From contig NZ_JABRXF010000001.1 in assembly GCF_013266695.1 (NCBI RefSeq), forward strand, positions 1,493,736-1,557,735: DNA of 64,000 bases, in the 5' to 3' direction. Position 1 is the first letter of the stretch. Every line of letters begins with the position of its first letter. The position numbers were made by a program, and so were the translations under genes. This DNA is from Hongsoonwoonella zoysiae. Its GTDB lineage: Bacteria > Pseudomonadota > Alphaproteobacteria > Rhizobiales > Stappiaceae. Below the pieces are notes generated by a model. The model had not been told where the DNA came from. It did no database searches and worked only from the letters and a program-made list of their open reading frames with translations. This document shows positions 8,844-18,802 of this stretch, piece after piece.

Positions 8844-9197
8844 GAAAAGATTGATGCATTGGCGGCGCTTTCGGCGCTGGGGCAGGAGACGCGGCTCGAT
8901 GTCTATCGCCTTCTCGTGAAGGCGGGCGGTGACGGGCTTGCGGCGGGGGAAATCGCCGATGAGCTCGGCGTTCTGCCGAACACACTGTCGGCTCATCTTG
9001 CGAACCTTTCACGTGCCGGCCTGATTTGCCAGGCGCGCGAGGGCCGTGTTCTGCGCTACACGGCGGATTACTCGCGCATGCGCAGCCTGCTCGAATATCT
9101 GATGGCTGACTGCTGCGGCGGCAGGCCGGAGGTTTGCGCACCTTTCCCCGGTGCTGCCGGTTGCTCCGACAATGAGGAAGAGGCGGAAATCGCATGA
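8841..9197 (+). CDS. arsR: ArsR-family arsenite-responsive repressor
   Basis: This 118-residue winged-helix repressor has the helix-turn-helix region AGEIADELGVLPNTLSAHLANLSRAGLI at about residues 35-62 and the wing QAREGRVLRYTADYS. The usual N-terminal CVC metal site is missing; instead cysteines cluster near the C-terminus (C91, C92, C99, C108), like the As(III) site C95-C96-C102 described for Acidithiobacillus ferrooxidans ArsR. ATG 8841 gives the normal family length and lies in the palindromic operator; longer upstream readings would carry an atypical N-terminus. Its stop overlaps the arsC start (ATGA). Confidence 0.88.
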   Translation: MEKIDALAALSALGQETRLDVYRLLVKAGGDGLAAGEIADELGVLPNTLSAHLANLSRAGLICQAREGRVLRYTADYSRMRSLLEYLMADCCGGRPEVCAPFPGAAGCSDNEEEAEIA

Positions 9198-9691
9198 GTG
9201 CGCGAATTCGAAACGTACTATTTCTGTGCACGGCCAATTCCGCGCGCTCGATCCTCGCCGAAGCGATCCTGAAACGGTTGGGAGAGGGGAAGTACCGTGC
9301 CTTTTCCGCAGGCTCACATCCGCGCGGGCGGGTCAATCCGGATGCGCTCGACTGCCTGAAGCGGCACGGCGACGACGTTGCCGGCCTGAGTTCGAAACGT
9401 TGGGATGTCTTTTCCGGGCCGGATGCGCCGCGGATGGATCTGGTCGTCACCGTTTGCGATGCCGCCGCCGGCGAAGCCTGCCCGATATGGCCAGGACATC
9501 CGCTTACCGTTCATTGGGGCATCCCCGATCCGGCGGGCGCGGATGGGGCAGAGGGAGGCGAGACGGCCTTCAACCTCGCATATGACCGGCTTGAGCGTCG
9601 CATCGCGGCCTTTCTCGCTCTGGGTGATAATGCCTTCAAGGCGGACGATGCCAGGGCGCAACTGGCGGCCATCGGCCGGATCGACGACTAG
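9194..9691 (+). CDS. arsC: Arsenate reductase, low-molecular-weight phosphatase fold
   Basis: This 165-residue protein has the P-loop C-TANSA-R-S (C12 to R18) of the LMW protein tyrosine phosphatase fold and the downstream [17 protein letters not shown] segment typical of arsenate reductases (C-terminal cysteines for disulfide relay). It should reduce arsenate to arsenite in the cytoplasm, for export by Acr3. It overlaps arsR by four bases and precedes acr3 by about 70 bases. The typical phosphatase Asp-Pro pair occurs at WGIPDPA. Whether the electron donor is thioredoxin or glutaredoxin/mycothiol-like cannot be read from sequence. Confidence 0.88.
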   Translation: MSARIRNVLFLCTANSARSILAEAILKRLGEGKYRAFSAGSHPRGRVNPDALDCLKRHGDDVAGLSSKRWDVFSGPDAPRMDLVVTVCDAAAGEACPIWPGHPLTVHWGIPDPAGADGAEGGETAFNLAYDRLERRIAAFLALGDNAFKADDARAQLAAIGRIDD

Positions 9692-9762
9692 TCGAAGATA
9701 GCTTCTCGCAGTACCGGTTTTCCGCGAGCAGCGATACCAACAAAATTCCAGGAGATCGAAGC

Positions 9763-10806
9763 GTGGCTTTTGCGGAACGTTCCCCCCTTGGTTTTTTCGA
9801 GCGTTACCTCTCCCTGTGGGTGGCCTTGTGTATCGCCGCCGGTGTCGGCGTTGGCCTGCTTCTGCCGCGCGTCTTTTCCGTGATCGCGGTATTGGAATAC
9901 GCCAGTGTCAATCTGGTTGTCGCGGTTTTCATCTGGGTGATGATTTACCCGATGATGGTCAATGTCGATTTCGCCTCGATCAAGGATGTTGGCAAAAAAC
10001 CCAAGGGCCTGTGCATTACGCTGGTCGTAAACTGGCTGGTAAAGCCCTTCACCATGGCCGCCCTCGGCATCTTCTTCTTCGAGTATCTGTTCGCGGGGAT
10101 CGTCGATCCGCAAAGCGCCAAGGAATACATCGCCGGGATGATCCTTCTCGGCGTGGCGCCCTGCACGGCAATGGTGTTCGTATGGAGCCAGTTGGTACGT
10201 GGCGATGCCAACTACACGCTGGTACAGGTTTCGATCAACGACATCATCATGGTTTTCGCTTTCGCGCCAATCGCGGCCCTGCTTTTGGGCGTGACCGACA
10301 TCGTCGTGCCATGGGAGACCCTGTTCCTCTCTGTCATCCTTTACGTCGTTATTCCGCTCGCGTTCGGTTATCTCACGCGTAGGGCGTTGGACCGATCGGG
10401 CGATCATGAGCGTATCGCCGAGTTCACCGCGAAGGTGAAGCCCTTCTCGATCATGGGATTGCTGGCGACAGTGGTGCTTCTGTTCGGCTTCCAGGCACAA
10501 ACGATTATCGACAAGCCGAGCGTCATCGCGCTGATCGCGGCGCCGCTGCTGGTGCAAAGCTACGGTATCTTCATCATTGCCTATTTCTGGGGTTATGTGT
10601 GGCGTGTGCCGTTTTCAACTGCCGCGCCGGCCGCCCTTATCGGCACGTCCAACTTTTTCGAATTGGCGGTGGCCGTGGCGATCAGCCTTTTCGGCCTGAA
10701 TTCCGGAGCAGCGCTCGCAACCGTTGTCGGCGTTCTGGTCGAGGTTCCGGTGATGCTGTCCCTTGTCGCTTTCGCCAATCGCACGCGTCACCGGTTTGCG
10801 GCATAG
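9763..10806 (+). CDS. acr3: ACR3-family arsenite efflux permease
   Basis: This 347-residue inner-membrane carrier of the BART superfamily has ten hydrophobic segments and the conserved [14 protein letters not shown] motif (C134), whose cysteine is essential for As(III) transport in characterised Acr3 proteins. It completes an arsR-arsC-acr3 operon giving arsenate/arsenite resistance. The start is GTG 9763, supported by AGGAG about nine bases upstream (in the CCAGGAGATC stretch). Some annotators call this gene arsB, but it is not of the ArsB antiporter family. Confidence 0.9.
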   Translation: MAFAERSPLGFFERYLSLWVALCIAAGVGVGLLLPRVFSVIAVLEYASVNLVVAVFIWVMIYPMMVNVDFASIKDVGKKPKGLCITLVVNWLVKPFTMAALGIFFFEYLFAGIVDPQSAKEYIAGMILLGVAPCTAMVFVWSQLVRGDANYTLVQVSINDIIMVFAFAPIAALLLGVTDIVVPWETLFLSVILYVVIPLAFGYLTRRALDRSGDHERIAEFTAKVKPFSIMGLLATVVLLFGFQAQTIIDKPSVIALIAAPLLVQSYGIFIIAYFWGYVWRVPFSTAAPAALIGTSNFFELAVAVAISLFGLNSGAALATVVGVLVEVPVMLSLVAFANRTRHRFAA

Positions 10807-10827
10807 AGACATTGGCCTCTTCCGCTG

Positions 10828-11472
10828 TCAGGCAGCCGCTATCAAGGAAGCCGCCTGCCGGCAGAGATAGCGCATCAGTTCGTCCGCTTTTTCGCTGGCC
10901 GCCTCCGGCTTGCCGGAGGCGATTGCCGCCATCAGGTCCATGTGGTGCAAGGCCGCACTGTTCAGGTCGCTTTCGGCGAAATAGCGGAACCAGAAGCGGC
11001 GCGAATGGGTCTGCAGGGGCGCTGCGGCGCGTGCCGCGTATGGGTTGCACGCGGCGATGGCGACGATCTCGTCGAATTCCTTGTCGCGGCGCATGAAGGC
11101 TCGCGCATCGCCGCCCGCTGCCGCATGTTTCATCGCTTCCGCGCAACTGGTCAGGGCGTCGCGTTCGTCACGCCCCGCCAGCCGGGCAGATGCGCCAGCG
11201 AGCAGCACCTCCAATGCATGGCGGGCGTCGAGCAGGCGCGCGAAATCGGCCGGATTGATATCCGAAACCACGATGCCGAGGCGCGGGCGGATGACGAGCA
11301 AGCCCTCGAGCGCAAGCCGCTGCACCGCTTCGCGAACGGGCGTTCGCCCCATGTCGAGCGCATCCGCCAGCCGGCTCTCGGTGATCGACGTTCCGGGCTT
11401 GAGGTCAAGCGTCACGATGCGCTCTTCAAGCTTTCGATAGGCTTCCTCCGCGCGGCTTTCTTCTGCTTCCAT
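10828..11472 (-). CDS. GntR-family regulator, FCD subfamily
   Basis: This 214-residue regulator has an N-terminal winged helix (AYRKLEERIVTLDLKPGTSI, then SRLADALDMGRTPVREAVQRLALEGLL) and a C-terminal helical FCD ligand domain with metal-type residues in DARHALE and the HHMDLMAAI segment. It is divergent from the hydroxyproline genes across a 133-base gap containing a perfect 10-base palindrome, so it probably represses them and responds to a pathway intermediate. It is convergent with acr3 (21-base gap) and not expected to be part of the ars operon. Confidence 0.85.
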   Translation of the reverse strand: MEAEESRAEEAYRKLEERIVTLDLKPGTSITESRLADALDMGRTPVREAVQRLALEGLLVIRPRLGIVVSDINPADFARLLDARHALEVLLAGASARLAGRDERDALTSCAEAMKHAAAGGDARAFMRRDKEFDEIVAIAACNPYAARAAAPLQTHSRRFWFRYFAESDLNSAALHHMDLMAAIASGKPEAASEKADELMRYLCRQAASLIAAA

Positions 11473-11523
11473 CAGTTCTTGCCCACCTCGATCCCTTGTC
11501 GTCGCTATAGTCTAATATAATAC

Positions 11524-11533
11524 TGATATATCA
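11524..11533. promoter_or_regulatory. Palindrome in the GntR / hydroxyproline divergent promoter
   Basis: TGATATATCA is a perfect 10-base palindrome in an AT-rich stretch, followed by TTGACA at 11538-11543. It lies between the divergent GntR gene and the hydroxyproline operon and is the best candidate operator. Evidence is position and symmetry only. Confidence 0.4.
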
Positions 11534-11605
11534 CTCGTTGACAAAGAAATTCAGATGTGAAATCGTCCAATTTGTCCCGCAAGACCTGCAAAGGGAGGCG
11601 AACCC

Positions 11606-12499
11606 ATGTGGCGCGGCGTATTTCCGGCGGTAACGACAAAGTTCACCGCCGATGATCATCTGGATATGGCCGAAATGGAGCGCTGCTTCGCCCTTCAGAT
11701 CGAAGCAGGAGTCGACGGGCTCATCGTTTGCGGTTCGCTCGGCGAGGCGATGGCGCTGGAGCCTGAGGAGAAGCTGGAAATCCTGCGCATCGCGAAAACC
11801 GTTGCCGGAAACCGCCCGGTTTTGATGACCGTTTGCGAAAGCTCAACGAAACGTGCAGTCAGCGCCGCAAAGGCTGCTGCGAAAGCGGGTGCCGACGGCT
11901 TCATGGTGCTGCCCGGCGTTCCCTATCGCTCCGCCCCGCATGAAACGGTCGCCCATCTTTTGAGCATTGCGCGTGCCGCTGGCCTGCCGGTGATGATTTA
12001 CAACAACCCGGTCGCCTATGGTGTCGACGTTACCGGCGACATGTTCGAGGAACTGGCGGCTGAGCCGCTTGTCGTCGCCATGAAGGAATCGACCGACGAC
12101 GTTCGCCGCGTCAGCGAGGTCATCTCCCGGTTCGGAGACCGTTTCGATGTTTTCACGGGCGTCGACAATCTCGCGCTGGAAAGCCTCATGATGGGCGCAT
12201 GCGGGTGGGTTGCGGGTCTGGTCCTGGGGTTCCCGAAGGAAACGGTCGCAATATGGAAGCTTGCCGAAGCTGGCCGTTTCGAGGAGGCGCGCGCGATCTA
12301 CCGCTGGTTCCGTCCGCTCTTGGACCTCGATGTGTCGACAAACCTTGTTCAGAACATCAAGCTCGCGGAAGTTCACGGTGTGGGCTCGAACGATCGGTGC
12401 CGGCTGCCGCGCCAGCCGCTTCAAGGGGCGGAGCGCGCGCGCGTGGAGGGCATCATTCTCAAGGCACTTGCGCAACGCCCTGCATTGCCCGAATTTTGA
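11606..12499 (+). CDS. DapA-family lyase, probable 1-pyrroline-4-hydroxy-2-carboxylate deaminase
   Basis: This 297-residue TIM-barrel protein of the dihydrodipicolinate synthase family has the Schiff-base lysine K160 (VVAMKEST) and the catalytic tyrosine Y132 in MIYNNP. The neighbouring FAD oxidase and 4-hydroxyproline epimerase point to the hydroxyproline route, where this enzyme deaminates the cyclic imine to 2-oxoglutarate semialdehyde. DapA itself is unlikely because no lysine-biosynthesis genes are near. ATG 11606 is preceded by GGGAGGCG. It is the first gene of a three-gene operon. The segment SNDRCRLPRQPL near the C-terminus deviates slightly from the usual family pattern. Confidence 0.8.
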   Translation: MWRGVFPAVTTKFTADDHLDMAEMERCFALQIEAGVDGLIVCGSLGEAMALEPEEKLEILRIAKTVAGNRPVLMTVCESSTKRAVSAAKAAAKAGADGFMVLPGVPYRSAPHETVAHLLSIARAAGLPVMIYNNPVAYGVDVTGDMFEELAAEPLVVAMKESTDDVRRVSEVISRFGDRFDVFTGVDNLALESLMMGACGWVAGLVLGFPKETVAIWKLAEAGRFEEARAIYRWFRPLLDLDVSTNLVQNIKLAEVHGVGSNDRCRLPRQPLQGAERARVEGIILKALAQRPALPEF

Positions 12500-12527
12500 G
12501 AAAAGATTTCTCCTGTTCGTGTGAAGC

Positions 12528-13769
12528 ATGAAGCCTCAGTCCGTTCACATTTTGGGAGCCGGCATCGTCGGCCTTGCCACCGCGGCCGTGCTGATCGATC
12601 GCGGGTTCGACGTCACGGTGATCGACCGGGAAGGCCCGGGCGAAGGCACTTCGCGCGGCAATGCCGCGGCCATCGCCTGGACGGACGTCGCCCCGCTCGC
12701 CTCGCCCGGCATCTGGAAAAAGGCGCCCGGCTGGCTGCTTGATCCGCTAGGCCCGCTTACCGTGCGCCCGTCCTACGCGCTCAACATCCTGCCGTGGATG
12801 CTGCGCTTCATGCGCGCGGCGACCCCTTCGGCGATGAAGCGATCGACGCAAGCCATCGCTTCGCTGAATGCTCTCGCTCTACCTGCGTGGGAACGGATAT
12901 GGGAACGTATGGCCTGGGGCAATCACGTCCGGCATGAAGGTTGCCTCGAGGTTTTCGACAAGACCTCGCAGCTTGCCGAGGCTCGCAGCGGTTGGCAGCG
13001 CCAGCGCGATCACGGGATGGACGTGCGTGAGCTTTCGGGCGACGAACTTCGGGACATGGAGCCGGACCTCTCGCCCGCAGTTGTCGGCGGCGCGTTTATC
13101 CCGGGCTGGCTCCATATCGACGACCCCTATGACCTCTGCCGGGATCTTGCGGCCTATGTAACGGCGCGCGGTGGGCGGATCATGAAGGGCGATGCGGTGT
13201 CGGTCGCCGGCACCGAAACCGGTTCCATCGTACGGCTTCGGGAAGGGCATATCGTGAAATGTCAGGCACTGGTCATTGCCTGCGGGGCGTGGTCGAAGTG
13301 GCTGGCTGCTGAATTCGGAGACGATATCCCCCTCGATACGGAGCGCGGCTATAACATCACCGTGCCTGCGCCCGGTGTTTCCTTTCGCCGTTTCATCATG
13401 CTGCCGGGATACGGCTTCGTCATGTCGCCGATCGCGCGCGGTCTTCGCATCGGCGGCGCTGTGGAATTCGGTGGGCTGAAATCCGCTCCCAACTGGCGGC
13501 GAGTCGATGCGCTCGTCGCCCGCGCGAAACGCATCGCGCCGAACCTCAATGCCGATCACGGCGAGCGCTGGATGGGCTTTCGCCCGTCGATCCCCGACAG
13601 TCTGCCGGTCATTTCGCGGGCAAGCGCCGGGTCGAATGTCTTTTACGCCTTCGGCCACGCCCACCACGGCTTGACGCAAGCAGCTGCAACCGCCGAAATC
13701 CTTGCCAGCATGATCGCGGGCGAAGCGCCGCCGGTCGACATCGCGCCCTACCGGGCAACTCGCTTTTGA
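12528..13769 (+). CDS. FAD-dependent D-amino-acid dehydrogenase, probable D-hydroxyproline dehydrogenase
   Basis: This 413-residue DAO-family flavoprotein begins with the dinucleotide-binding motif GAGIVGLATAAVL and has the later GERWMGFRPSIPDSLPVIS and FGHAHHGLTQAA motifs of DadA-like enzymes. In the hydroxyproline pathway it would oxidise cis-4-hydroxy-D-proline, the epimerase product, to the imine used by the upstream deaminase. It has no signal peptide, and the electron acceptor (membrane quinone or cytochrome) is not evident. It starts 28 bases after the DapA-family gene; its stop lies 17 bases before the chosen epimerase ATG. A broader D-amino-acid oxidase activity remains possible. Confidence 0.8.
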   Translation: MKPQSVHILGAGIVGLATAAVLIDRGFDVTVIDREGPGEGTSRGNAAAIAWTDVAPLASPGIWKKAPGWLLDPLGPLTVRPSYALNILPWMLRFMRAATPSAMKRSTQAIASLNALALPAWERIWERMAWGNHVRHEGCLEVFDKTSQLAEARSGWQRQRDHGMDVRELSGDELRDMEPDLSPAVVGGAFIPGWLHIDDPYDLCRDLAAYVTARGGRIMKGDAVSVAGTETGSIVRLREGHIVKCQALVIACGAWSKWLAAEFGDDIPLDTERGYNITVPAPGVSFRRFIMLPGYGFVMSPIARGLRIGGAVEFGGLKSAPNWRRVDALVARAKRIAPNLNADHGERWMGFRPSIPDSLPVISRASAGSNVFYAFGHAHHGLTQAAATAEILASMIAGEAPPVDIAPYRATRF

Positions 13770-13786
13770 AAAAGAGGCAGCGTTCC

Positions 13787-14824
13787 ATGGCACGCCACAC
13801 CTTCTTTTGCGTCGACGGCCACACCTGTGGCAATCCGGTCCGTCTTGTCGCGGGCGGCGGTCCGCGGCTTGAAGGTTCGTCCATGTTCGAGCGGCGCCAG
13901 CATTTCCTTGAAAATTTCGACTGGATACGAACCGGCCTCATGTATGAGCCGCGCGGCCACGACATGATGTCGGGCGCGATCCTCTATCCGCCGACGCGCG
14001 AGGATTGCGACACCGGCGTGCTCTATATCGAAACCTCCGGCTGTCTGCCCATGTGCGGGCACGGGACCATAGGCACGGTGACCATGGCGGTGGAGGAGGG
14101 GCTCGTTACGCCCAAGGTGCACGGAAGCCTGAGGCTGGAAACGCCTGCCGGCCTCGTCGTCGCCGACTATGAGCAGGACGGCGACACGGTGACCTCGGTG
14201 ACGCTTACCAACGTCGCCTCGTTTCTGGCTGCGGAAAACCTCGAAATCGAATGCGAAATCTTCGGTCCGCTGACGGTGGATGTCGCTTACGGTGGTAATT
14301 TCTACGCCATCGTCGAGCCGCAAGGCGCGTTTGCGGGCGTCGGCTCGGTCGATGTCGGCGATCTTCTGGCGGCAAGCCCGAAACTGCGTTCGGCGCTCAA
14401 TGCGGCTTATGAAATCGTCCACCCGGAGAATGAGCGTATCAGAGGCATCTCCCACATCATGTGGACGGGCCCCGCAACCGTCGAAGGGGCGGATGCCAGA
14501 AACGCGGTTTTTTATGGCGACAAGGCGATCGATCGCAGCCCCTGCGGCACGGGAACATCCGCGCGCATGGCGCAGCTTCATGCCAAGGGCAGGCTCAAGG
14601 TTGGCGATACTTTCGTGCATGAAAGCATCATCAACTCGCTCTTCATCGGCGGAGTAAAGTCCGAGACCACGGTCGGCAATGCCCGCGCCATCGTGCCGAC
14701 CGTTTCGGGCCGCGCCTACAAGACTGGCACCAGCACCATCACGCTTGATGAGCGCGACCCCTATATGACCGGCTTCCAGGTTGCCGGCACCGGCGTCACG
14801 CGCTTTCCTCGACCGTCCTCTTGA
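13787..14824 (+). CDS. 4-hydroxyproline epimerase (proline racemase family)
   Basis: This 345-residue protein has the two catalytic cysteines of the racemase/epimerase class: C90 in MCGHGTIG and C253 in SPCGTGTSA. The Cys/Cys pair argues for epimerase and against the trans-3-hydroxyproline dehydratases, which carry Thr at the second site. It converts trans-4-hydroxy-L-proline to cis-4-hydroxy-D-proline. ATG 13787 is chosen because GAGG lies nine bases upstream and MARHTFFCVDGHTCGNPVRL is the family N-terminus; an upstream TTG overlapping the previous stop is less likely. Last gene of the operon. Confidence 0.87.
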   Translation: MARHTFFCVDGHTCGNPVRLVAGGGPRLEGSSMFERRQHFLENFDWIRTGLMYEPRGHDMMSGAILYPPTREDCDTGVLYIETSGCLPMCGHGTIGTVTMAVEEGLVTPKVHGSLRLETPAGLVVADYEQDGDTVTSVTLTNVASFLAAENLEIECEIFGPLTVDVAYGGNFYAIVEPQGAFAGVGSVDVGDLLAASPKLRSALNAAYEIVHPENERIRGISHIMWTGPATVEGADARNAVFYGDKAIDRSPCGTGTSARMAQLHAKGRLKVGDTFVHESIINSLFIGGVKSETTVGNARAIVPTVSGRAYKTGTSTITLDERDPYMTGFQVAGTGVTRFPRPSS

Positions 14825-14906
14825 TGCACTCAAATTTTCGGCAGGGGCTTCGCTTACGAGCGGAATCAGCTATCAATCCATTGACCGGAACGGATTAGGA
14901 ACAGAT

Positions 14907-16019
14907 ATGGATTGGTCGCGCCAGCAGGAAGACGCCCTGGACGAGACCGCGCGCTGGCTGAAACGGGGCGATAGCCAGGTGTTTCGTCTCTTCGGCTATG
15001 CCGGAACGGGCAAGACGACGCTTGCCCGTCATCTTGCTGAAGGTATCGACGGGAGCGTGGCTTTCGGCGCCTTCACCGGCAAGGCTGCGCATGTGCTTCG
15101 CCAGAAGGGCTGCACGGATGCCTCGACCATCCACGCGATGATCTATCGACCGCGCGGGCGAAAAGAAGATGACGATGATGAGGATTCCGGGCCGACCTTT
15201 TCGCTGAACCGGGAAAGCGTTGCGGCGAAATCCGATCTCATCGTCATCGACGAATGCTCTATGGTGGATGAGGACCTTGGCCGCGATCTTCTGTCGTTCG
15301 GCAAGCCGGTGCTGGTTCTGGGCGATCCGGCGCAGCTTCCCCCGGTCAAGGGCGGCGGTTTTTTCACCGAGGCCGAGCCCGACGTGATGCTGACGGAGGT
15401 TCACCGTCAGGCGCGTGACAATCCGATCGTGCGCATGTCCATGACGATCCGCGAAGGCGGCACGCTCGACTATGGCACTTACGGCGAAAGCCGGATTATC
15501 CCTCGTACAGAGATCGACGCCGAAACGATCCTCGCGTCCGACCAGGTTCTCGTCGGAACGAACCGTACGCGCAGGCTCTACAATGCCCGCATCCGTCAGT
15601 TGAAGGGCTTCACGACGCCTATGCCCGCGGTCGGCGACAAGCTTGTGTGCCTGAGGAACGACAAGGCCAAGGGCTTGCTGAACGGCGGCTTGTGGACGGT
15701 TGCGCGCCTTCGCGCCTCCAAGGGCAATACCCTGCGCTTCGACATCAAGCCGGAAGACGATACGGGTTCGAAGTCCGATACCAAAGTCAAGGTTCTGCCG
15801 GCGATGTTCGAGGAAGGCGGCGACCAGATCCCCTATGCCATCCGCCGCCGGGCGGATGAGTTCGACTATGGCTATGCGCTCACCGTCCACAAGGCCCAAG
15901 GCTCGCAATGGGATCAGGTGGTGCTTTTCGATGAAAGCTACGCCTTCCGTGAGCATCGCGAGCGCTGGCTCTATACGGCGGTGACGCGGGCTGCGGAAAG
16001 CATCGTCGTCGTGCGATGA
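14907..16019 (+). CDS. RecD-like ATP-dependent DNA helicase (SF1)
   Basis: This 370-residue helicase has Walker A FGYAGTGKTT, the DEAG-like box VIDECSMV, motif III GDPAQLPPV, and C-terminal motifs ALTVHKAQGSQWDQV and YTAVTRA. This is the AAA_30 plus UvrD_C_2 arrangement of short RecD/Dda-like helicases; it lacks the long N-terminal domain of RecD2. ATG 14907 is preferred because TAGGA lies six bases upstream and the preceding reading overlaps the epimerase gene. A very acidic loop (KEDDDDEDSG) is inserted after motif Ia. It probably acts in replication or repair, but its specific role is unknown. Confidence 0.85.
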   Translation: MDWSRQQEDALDETARWLKRGDSQVFRLFGYAGTGKTTLARHLAEGIDGSVAFGAFTGKAAHVLRQKGCTDASTIHAMIYRPRGRKEDDDDEDSGPTFSLNRESVAAKSDLIVIDECSMVDEDLGRDLLSFGKPVLVLGDPAQLPPVKGGGFFTEAEPDVMLTEVHRQARDNPIVRMSMTIREGGTLDYGTYGESRIIPRTEIDAETILASDQVLVGTNRTRRLYNARIRQLKGFTTPMPAVGDKLVCLRNDKAKGLLNGGLWTVARLRASKGNTLRFDIKPEDDTGSKSDTKVKVLPAMFEEGGDQIPYAIRRRADEFDYGYALTVHKAQGSQWDQVVLFDESYAFREHRERWLYTAVTRAAESIVVVR

Positions 16020-16145
16020 GCCGCAACGGGCTCACCCGGCTGTGAGCATCTTGCCTTTCGCCCTTTTTCCGCCGCGCCGGCAGGCGTATCTTCCCGCTCT
16101 TCAAGAACGGGTTATGCTGCCATCCGCCGAATTTCAGAGCCTCAG

Positions 16146-18554
16146 ATGACCGATACCGACATCCTCGCTACCCAGCCTTCGCCCTCGCCCAAGGCTTCCG
16201 CTCTTCCGCCCGAGGTGGCGCTTCGCATCGCCCGGCGGATCGCGGATGAAATCGGCTGCAAGCCGGCACAGGTTTCCGCCACAGTTCAGCTTCTCGACGA
16301 AGGCTCGACCGTGCCCTTCGTCGCGCGCTACCGGAAGGAAGCGACAGGCGGGCTCGACGATACGCAGCTCAGGACCCTGGAAGAGCGGCTGATTTACCTG
16401 CGCGAGATGGAGGATCGCCGGACCGCGATCCTCAAATCCATCGAGGAGCAGGGCAAGCTCGACGGCGATCTTGCGGGAAAGATCGCTTCCGCCGACACGA
16501 AGGCCGCACTTGAGGACCTCTATCTGCCCTTCCGCAAGAAGCGGCGCACGAAGGCGCAGATCGCGCGCGAGGCCGGGCTGGAGCCGCTCGCCGATATGCT
16601 CCTCGCCGATCCATCGATTAATCCTGAGAAATCCGCGGAGGCATTTCTCGACGCGGAAAAGGGATTTCCGGACGCCAAAAGTTCCCTCGACGGCGCGCGC
16701 CAGATCCTCATGGAGCGTTTTGCCGAAGATGCCTCGCTCGTTGGTCGTTTGCGGGAGTATCTTTTGAAAAAGGCCGTCGTGCGCTCCCGCGTGGTCGAAG
16801 GTCAGGAGGAAGCAGGCGCGAAATTCTCCGACTACTTCACTTACGAAGAAAAATGGTCGGATATCCCCTCCCATCGCGCGCTGGCGCTTTTGAGAGGACG
16901 CAACGAGGGAATTCTTGCGCTCGAACTCGTGGCTGATGCCGACGATTCGTCGCCGATCAAACCGGCCGAGCGCATGGTGATGGCGGCTGCCGGGATCGAG
17001 GACCGGGGCCGGGCGGCCGACAAATGGCTCGGCGATGTCGCGCGCTTCGCCTGGCGGGTGAAGATCGCACTGCATCTCGAACTTGAACTCATGAACATGC
17101 TGCGCGAACGCTCGGAAGAAGAGGCGATCAAGGTTTTCGCGCGTAACCTCAAGGACTTGCTGCTTGCCGCACCCGCAGGCGCGAAGGGGGTTCTGGGTCT
17201 CGATCCGGGTGTCAGGACGGGCGTGAAGGTCGCAGCCGTCGATGCCACCGGCAAGCTCGTCGATACCGCGACGATCTACCCGTTCCAGCCGAGAAACGAT
17301 GTTGCCGGTTCGCTCGCCGTGCTCAAGGCGCTGGTGGCGAAACACAAGGTCGGGCTGATCGCCATCGGCAACGGCACGGCAAGCCGCGAGACGGACAAGC
17401 TCGCCGCCGATCTCCTGAAGGAAATCCCGGCGGATCGGCGGCCCGTCAAGGTCATCGTCAATGAGGCTGGCGCCTCGGTCTATTCGGCAAGCGCTTTGGC
17501 GGCCAGGGAAATGCCGGATGTCGATGTGTCGCTGCGCGGCGCGGCGTCAATCGCGCGGCGGCTTCAGGATCCGCTTGCCGAACTCGTCAAGATCGAGCCG
17601 AAGTCCATCGGCGTCGGCCAGTATCAGCACGACGTCAACCAGACGAAGCTTGCCCGCTCGCTCGATGCGGTCGTCGAAGACGCGGTGAATGCCGTCGGTG
17701 TGGATCTAAATACGGCATCCGCGGCGCTTCTCTCTCGTATTTCCGGGCTTTCGGAAACGCTTGCCGGGGCAATCGTCACCCGTCGCGATGAAGTGGGCGC
17801 ATTCCGTTCGCGAAAGGAATTGCTGTCGGTGCCGCGCCTCGGCCCCAAGGCGTTCGAGCAATGCGCCGGCTTCTTGCGGATCGCGGGCGGCGAAAACCCG
17901 CTTGATGCATCTTCCGTCCACCCGGAGGCCTACCCGGTCGCCGAACGAATTGTGAAGGCGTGTGGGCGGCCACTGAAGGATGTCATGGGAAATGCCTCCG
18001 TCCTGAAGTCGCTCGACCCGAAGGAGTTCACCGACGACAAGTTCGGCCTGCCGACGGTGAAGGACATTCTGGCGGAACTGGAAAAGCCGGGCCGCGACCC
18101 GAGGCCGGAATTCAAGACCGCGACCTTCCAGGAAGGCGTGGAGACAATGGCGGACCTGAAACCCGGCATGTCGCTGGAAGGAACGGTCACCAATGTCACC
18201 AACTTCGGCGCCTTCGTCGACATCGGCGTGCATCAGGACGGGCTTGTCCATGTCTCGCAGCTTGCCGACCGTTTCGTCTCTGACCCGCATACGATTGTGA
18301 AGGCGGGCGATATCGTGCGCGTGCGGGTGATGGAGGTGGATATCAAGCGCAAGCGCATCGGCCTTTCCATGAAGAAGGACGGCGGAGAGGCGCGCGGACG
18401 CGACCGCAGCGAAACGCCGCCATTCCGAAACAACGCCCCGCGCGGCAAGCCGCAGGCCGGCAAACCTCAGGGCGGTGGCAATCGCCGCGATGCGCCCCAG
18501 GGCGACGGCGCGATGGCGGCAGCCCTTGCGGCGGCGATGAAGCGGAAGAAATAG
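16146..18554 (+). CDS. tex: Tex, RNA-binding transcription accessory protein
   Basis: This 802-residue protein follows the Tex order: N-terminal helix-turn-helix and helical region (about 20-330), YqgF/RNase-H-like domain starting [15 protein letters not shown] (about 347), tandem helix-hairpin-helix region ([19 protein letters not shown], about 518-590), and an S1 RNA-binding domain ([21 protein letters not shown], about 673-745). The tail is Arg/Gly/Asn-rich and probably disordered, useful for nucleic-acid contact. It is longer at both ends than E. coli YhgF. It is probably a single-gene unit, followed by a 34-base inverted repeat. Confidence 0.93.
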   Translation: MTDTDILATQPSPSPKASALPPEVALRIARRIADEIGCKPAQVSATVQLLDEGSTVPFVARYRKEATGGLDDTQLRTLEERLIYLREMEDRRTAILKSIEEQGKLDGDLAGKIASADTKAALEDLYLPFRKKRRTKAQIAREAGLEPLADMLLADPSINPEKSAEAFLDAEKGFPDAKSSLDGARQILMERFAEDASLVGRLREYLLKKAVVRSRVVEGQEEAGAKFSDYFTYEEKWSDIPSHRALALLRGRNEGILALELVADADDSSPIKPAERMVMAAAGIEDRGRAADKWLGDVARFAWRVKIALHLELELMNMLRERSEEEAIKVFARNLKDLLLAAPAGAKGVLGLDPGVRTGVKVAAVDATGKLVDTATIYPFQPRNDVAGSLAVLKALVAKHKVGLIAIGNGTASRETDKLAADLLKEIPADRRPVKVIVNEAGASVYSASALAAREMPDVDVSLRGAASIARRLQDPLAELVKIEPKSIGVGQYQHDVNQTKLARSLDAVVEDAVNAVGVDLNTASAALLSRISGLSETLAGAIVTRRDEVGAFRSRKELLSVPRLGPKAFEQCAGFLRIAGGENPLDASSVHPEAYPVAERIVKACGRPLKDVMGNASVLKSLDPKEFTDDKFGLPTVKDILAELEKPGRDPRPEFKTATFQEGVETMADLKPGMSLEGTVTNVTNFGAFVDIGVHQDGLVHVSQLADRFVSDPHTIVKAGDIVRVRVMEVDIKRKRIGLSMKKDGGEARGRDRSETPPFRNNAPRGKPQAGKPQGGGNRRDAPQGDGAMAAALAAAMKRKK

Positions 18555-18583
18555 GGAGAAGGCCGGGTTTTAGCTTCGGTTTT

Positions 18584-18617
18584 CGCCCTCGCCTGGCGCA
18601 TGCGCCAGACGAGGGCG
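18584..18617 (+). other. 34-base near-perfect inverted repeat after tex
   Basis: CGCCCTCGCCTGGCGCA is followed at once by its reverse complement with one mismatch (C18592 against A18609). The stem would be up to 17 pairs, minus the bases used in the loop. No T-run follows, so it is not a classical intrinsic terminator, although it may end or protect the tex message. Confidence 0.55.
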
Positions 18618-18802
18618 ATGGCTATGCCCAAGGCAGTCGTAAACGGCGAATTTCCATTCAGCTCCACTTTTAATGACATGACAAATCCGATTAGCCCTTG
18701 AAATTGTCCTCGTGTGGTTGCTTCCATGCGAACCTAATGAAAATTCCTGCGCGACGCCGCCGCCCTGCCATAATTGGATCGACCGATCCCGGAGCCTGTC
18801 CC

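Noticed and set aside
11606-12499. dapA (lysine biosynthesis)
   Set aside because: Catalytic residues would allow it, but the neighbours are hydroxyproline enzymes and no lysine genes are near.
18467-18727. Possible 86-residue minus-strand protein with a hydrophobic stretch after tex
   Set aside because: It overlaps the tex 3' end by about 88 bases, includes the 34-base palindrome and has no recognisable family.
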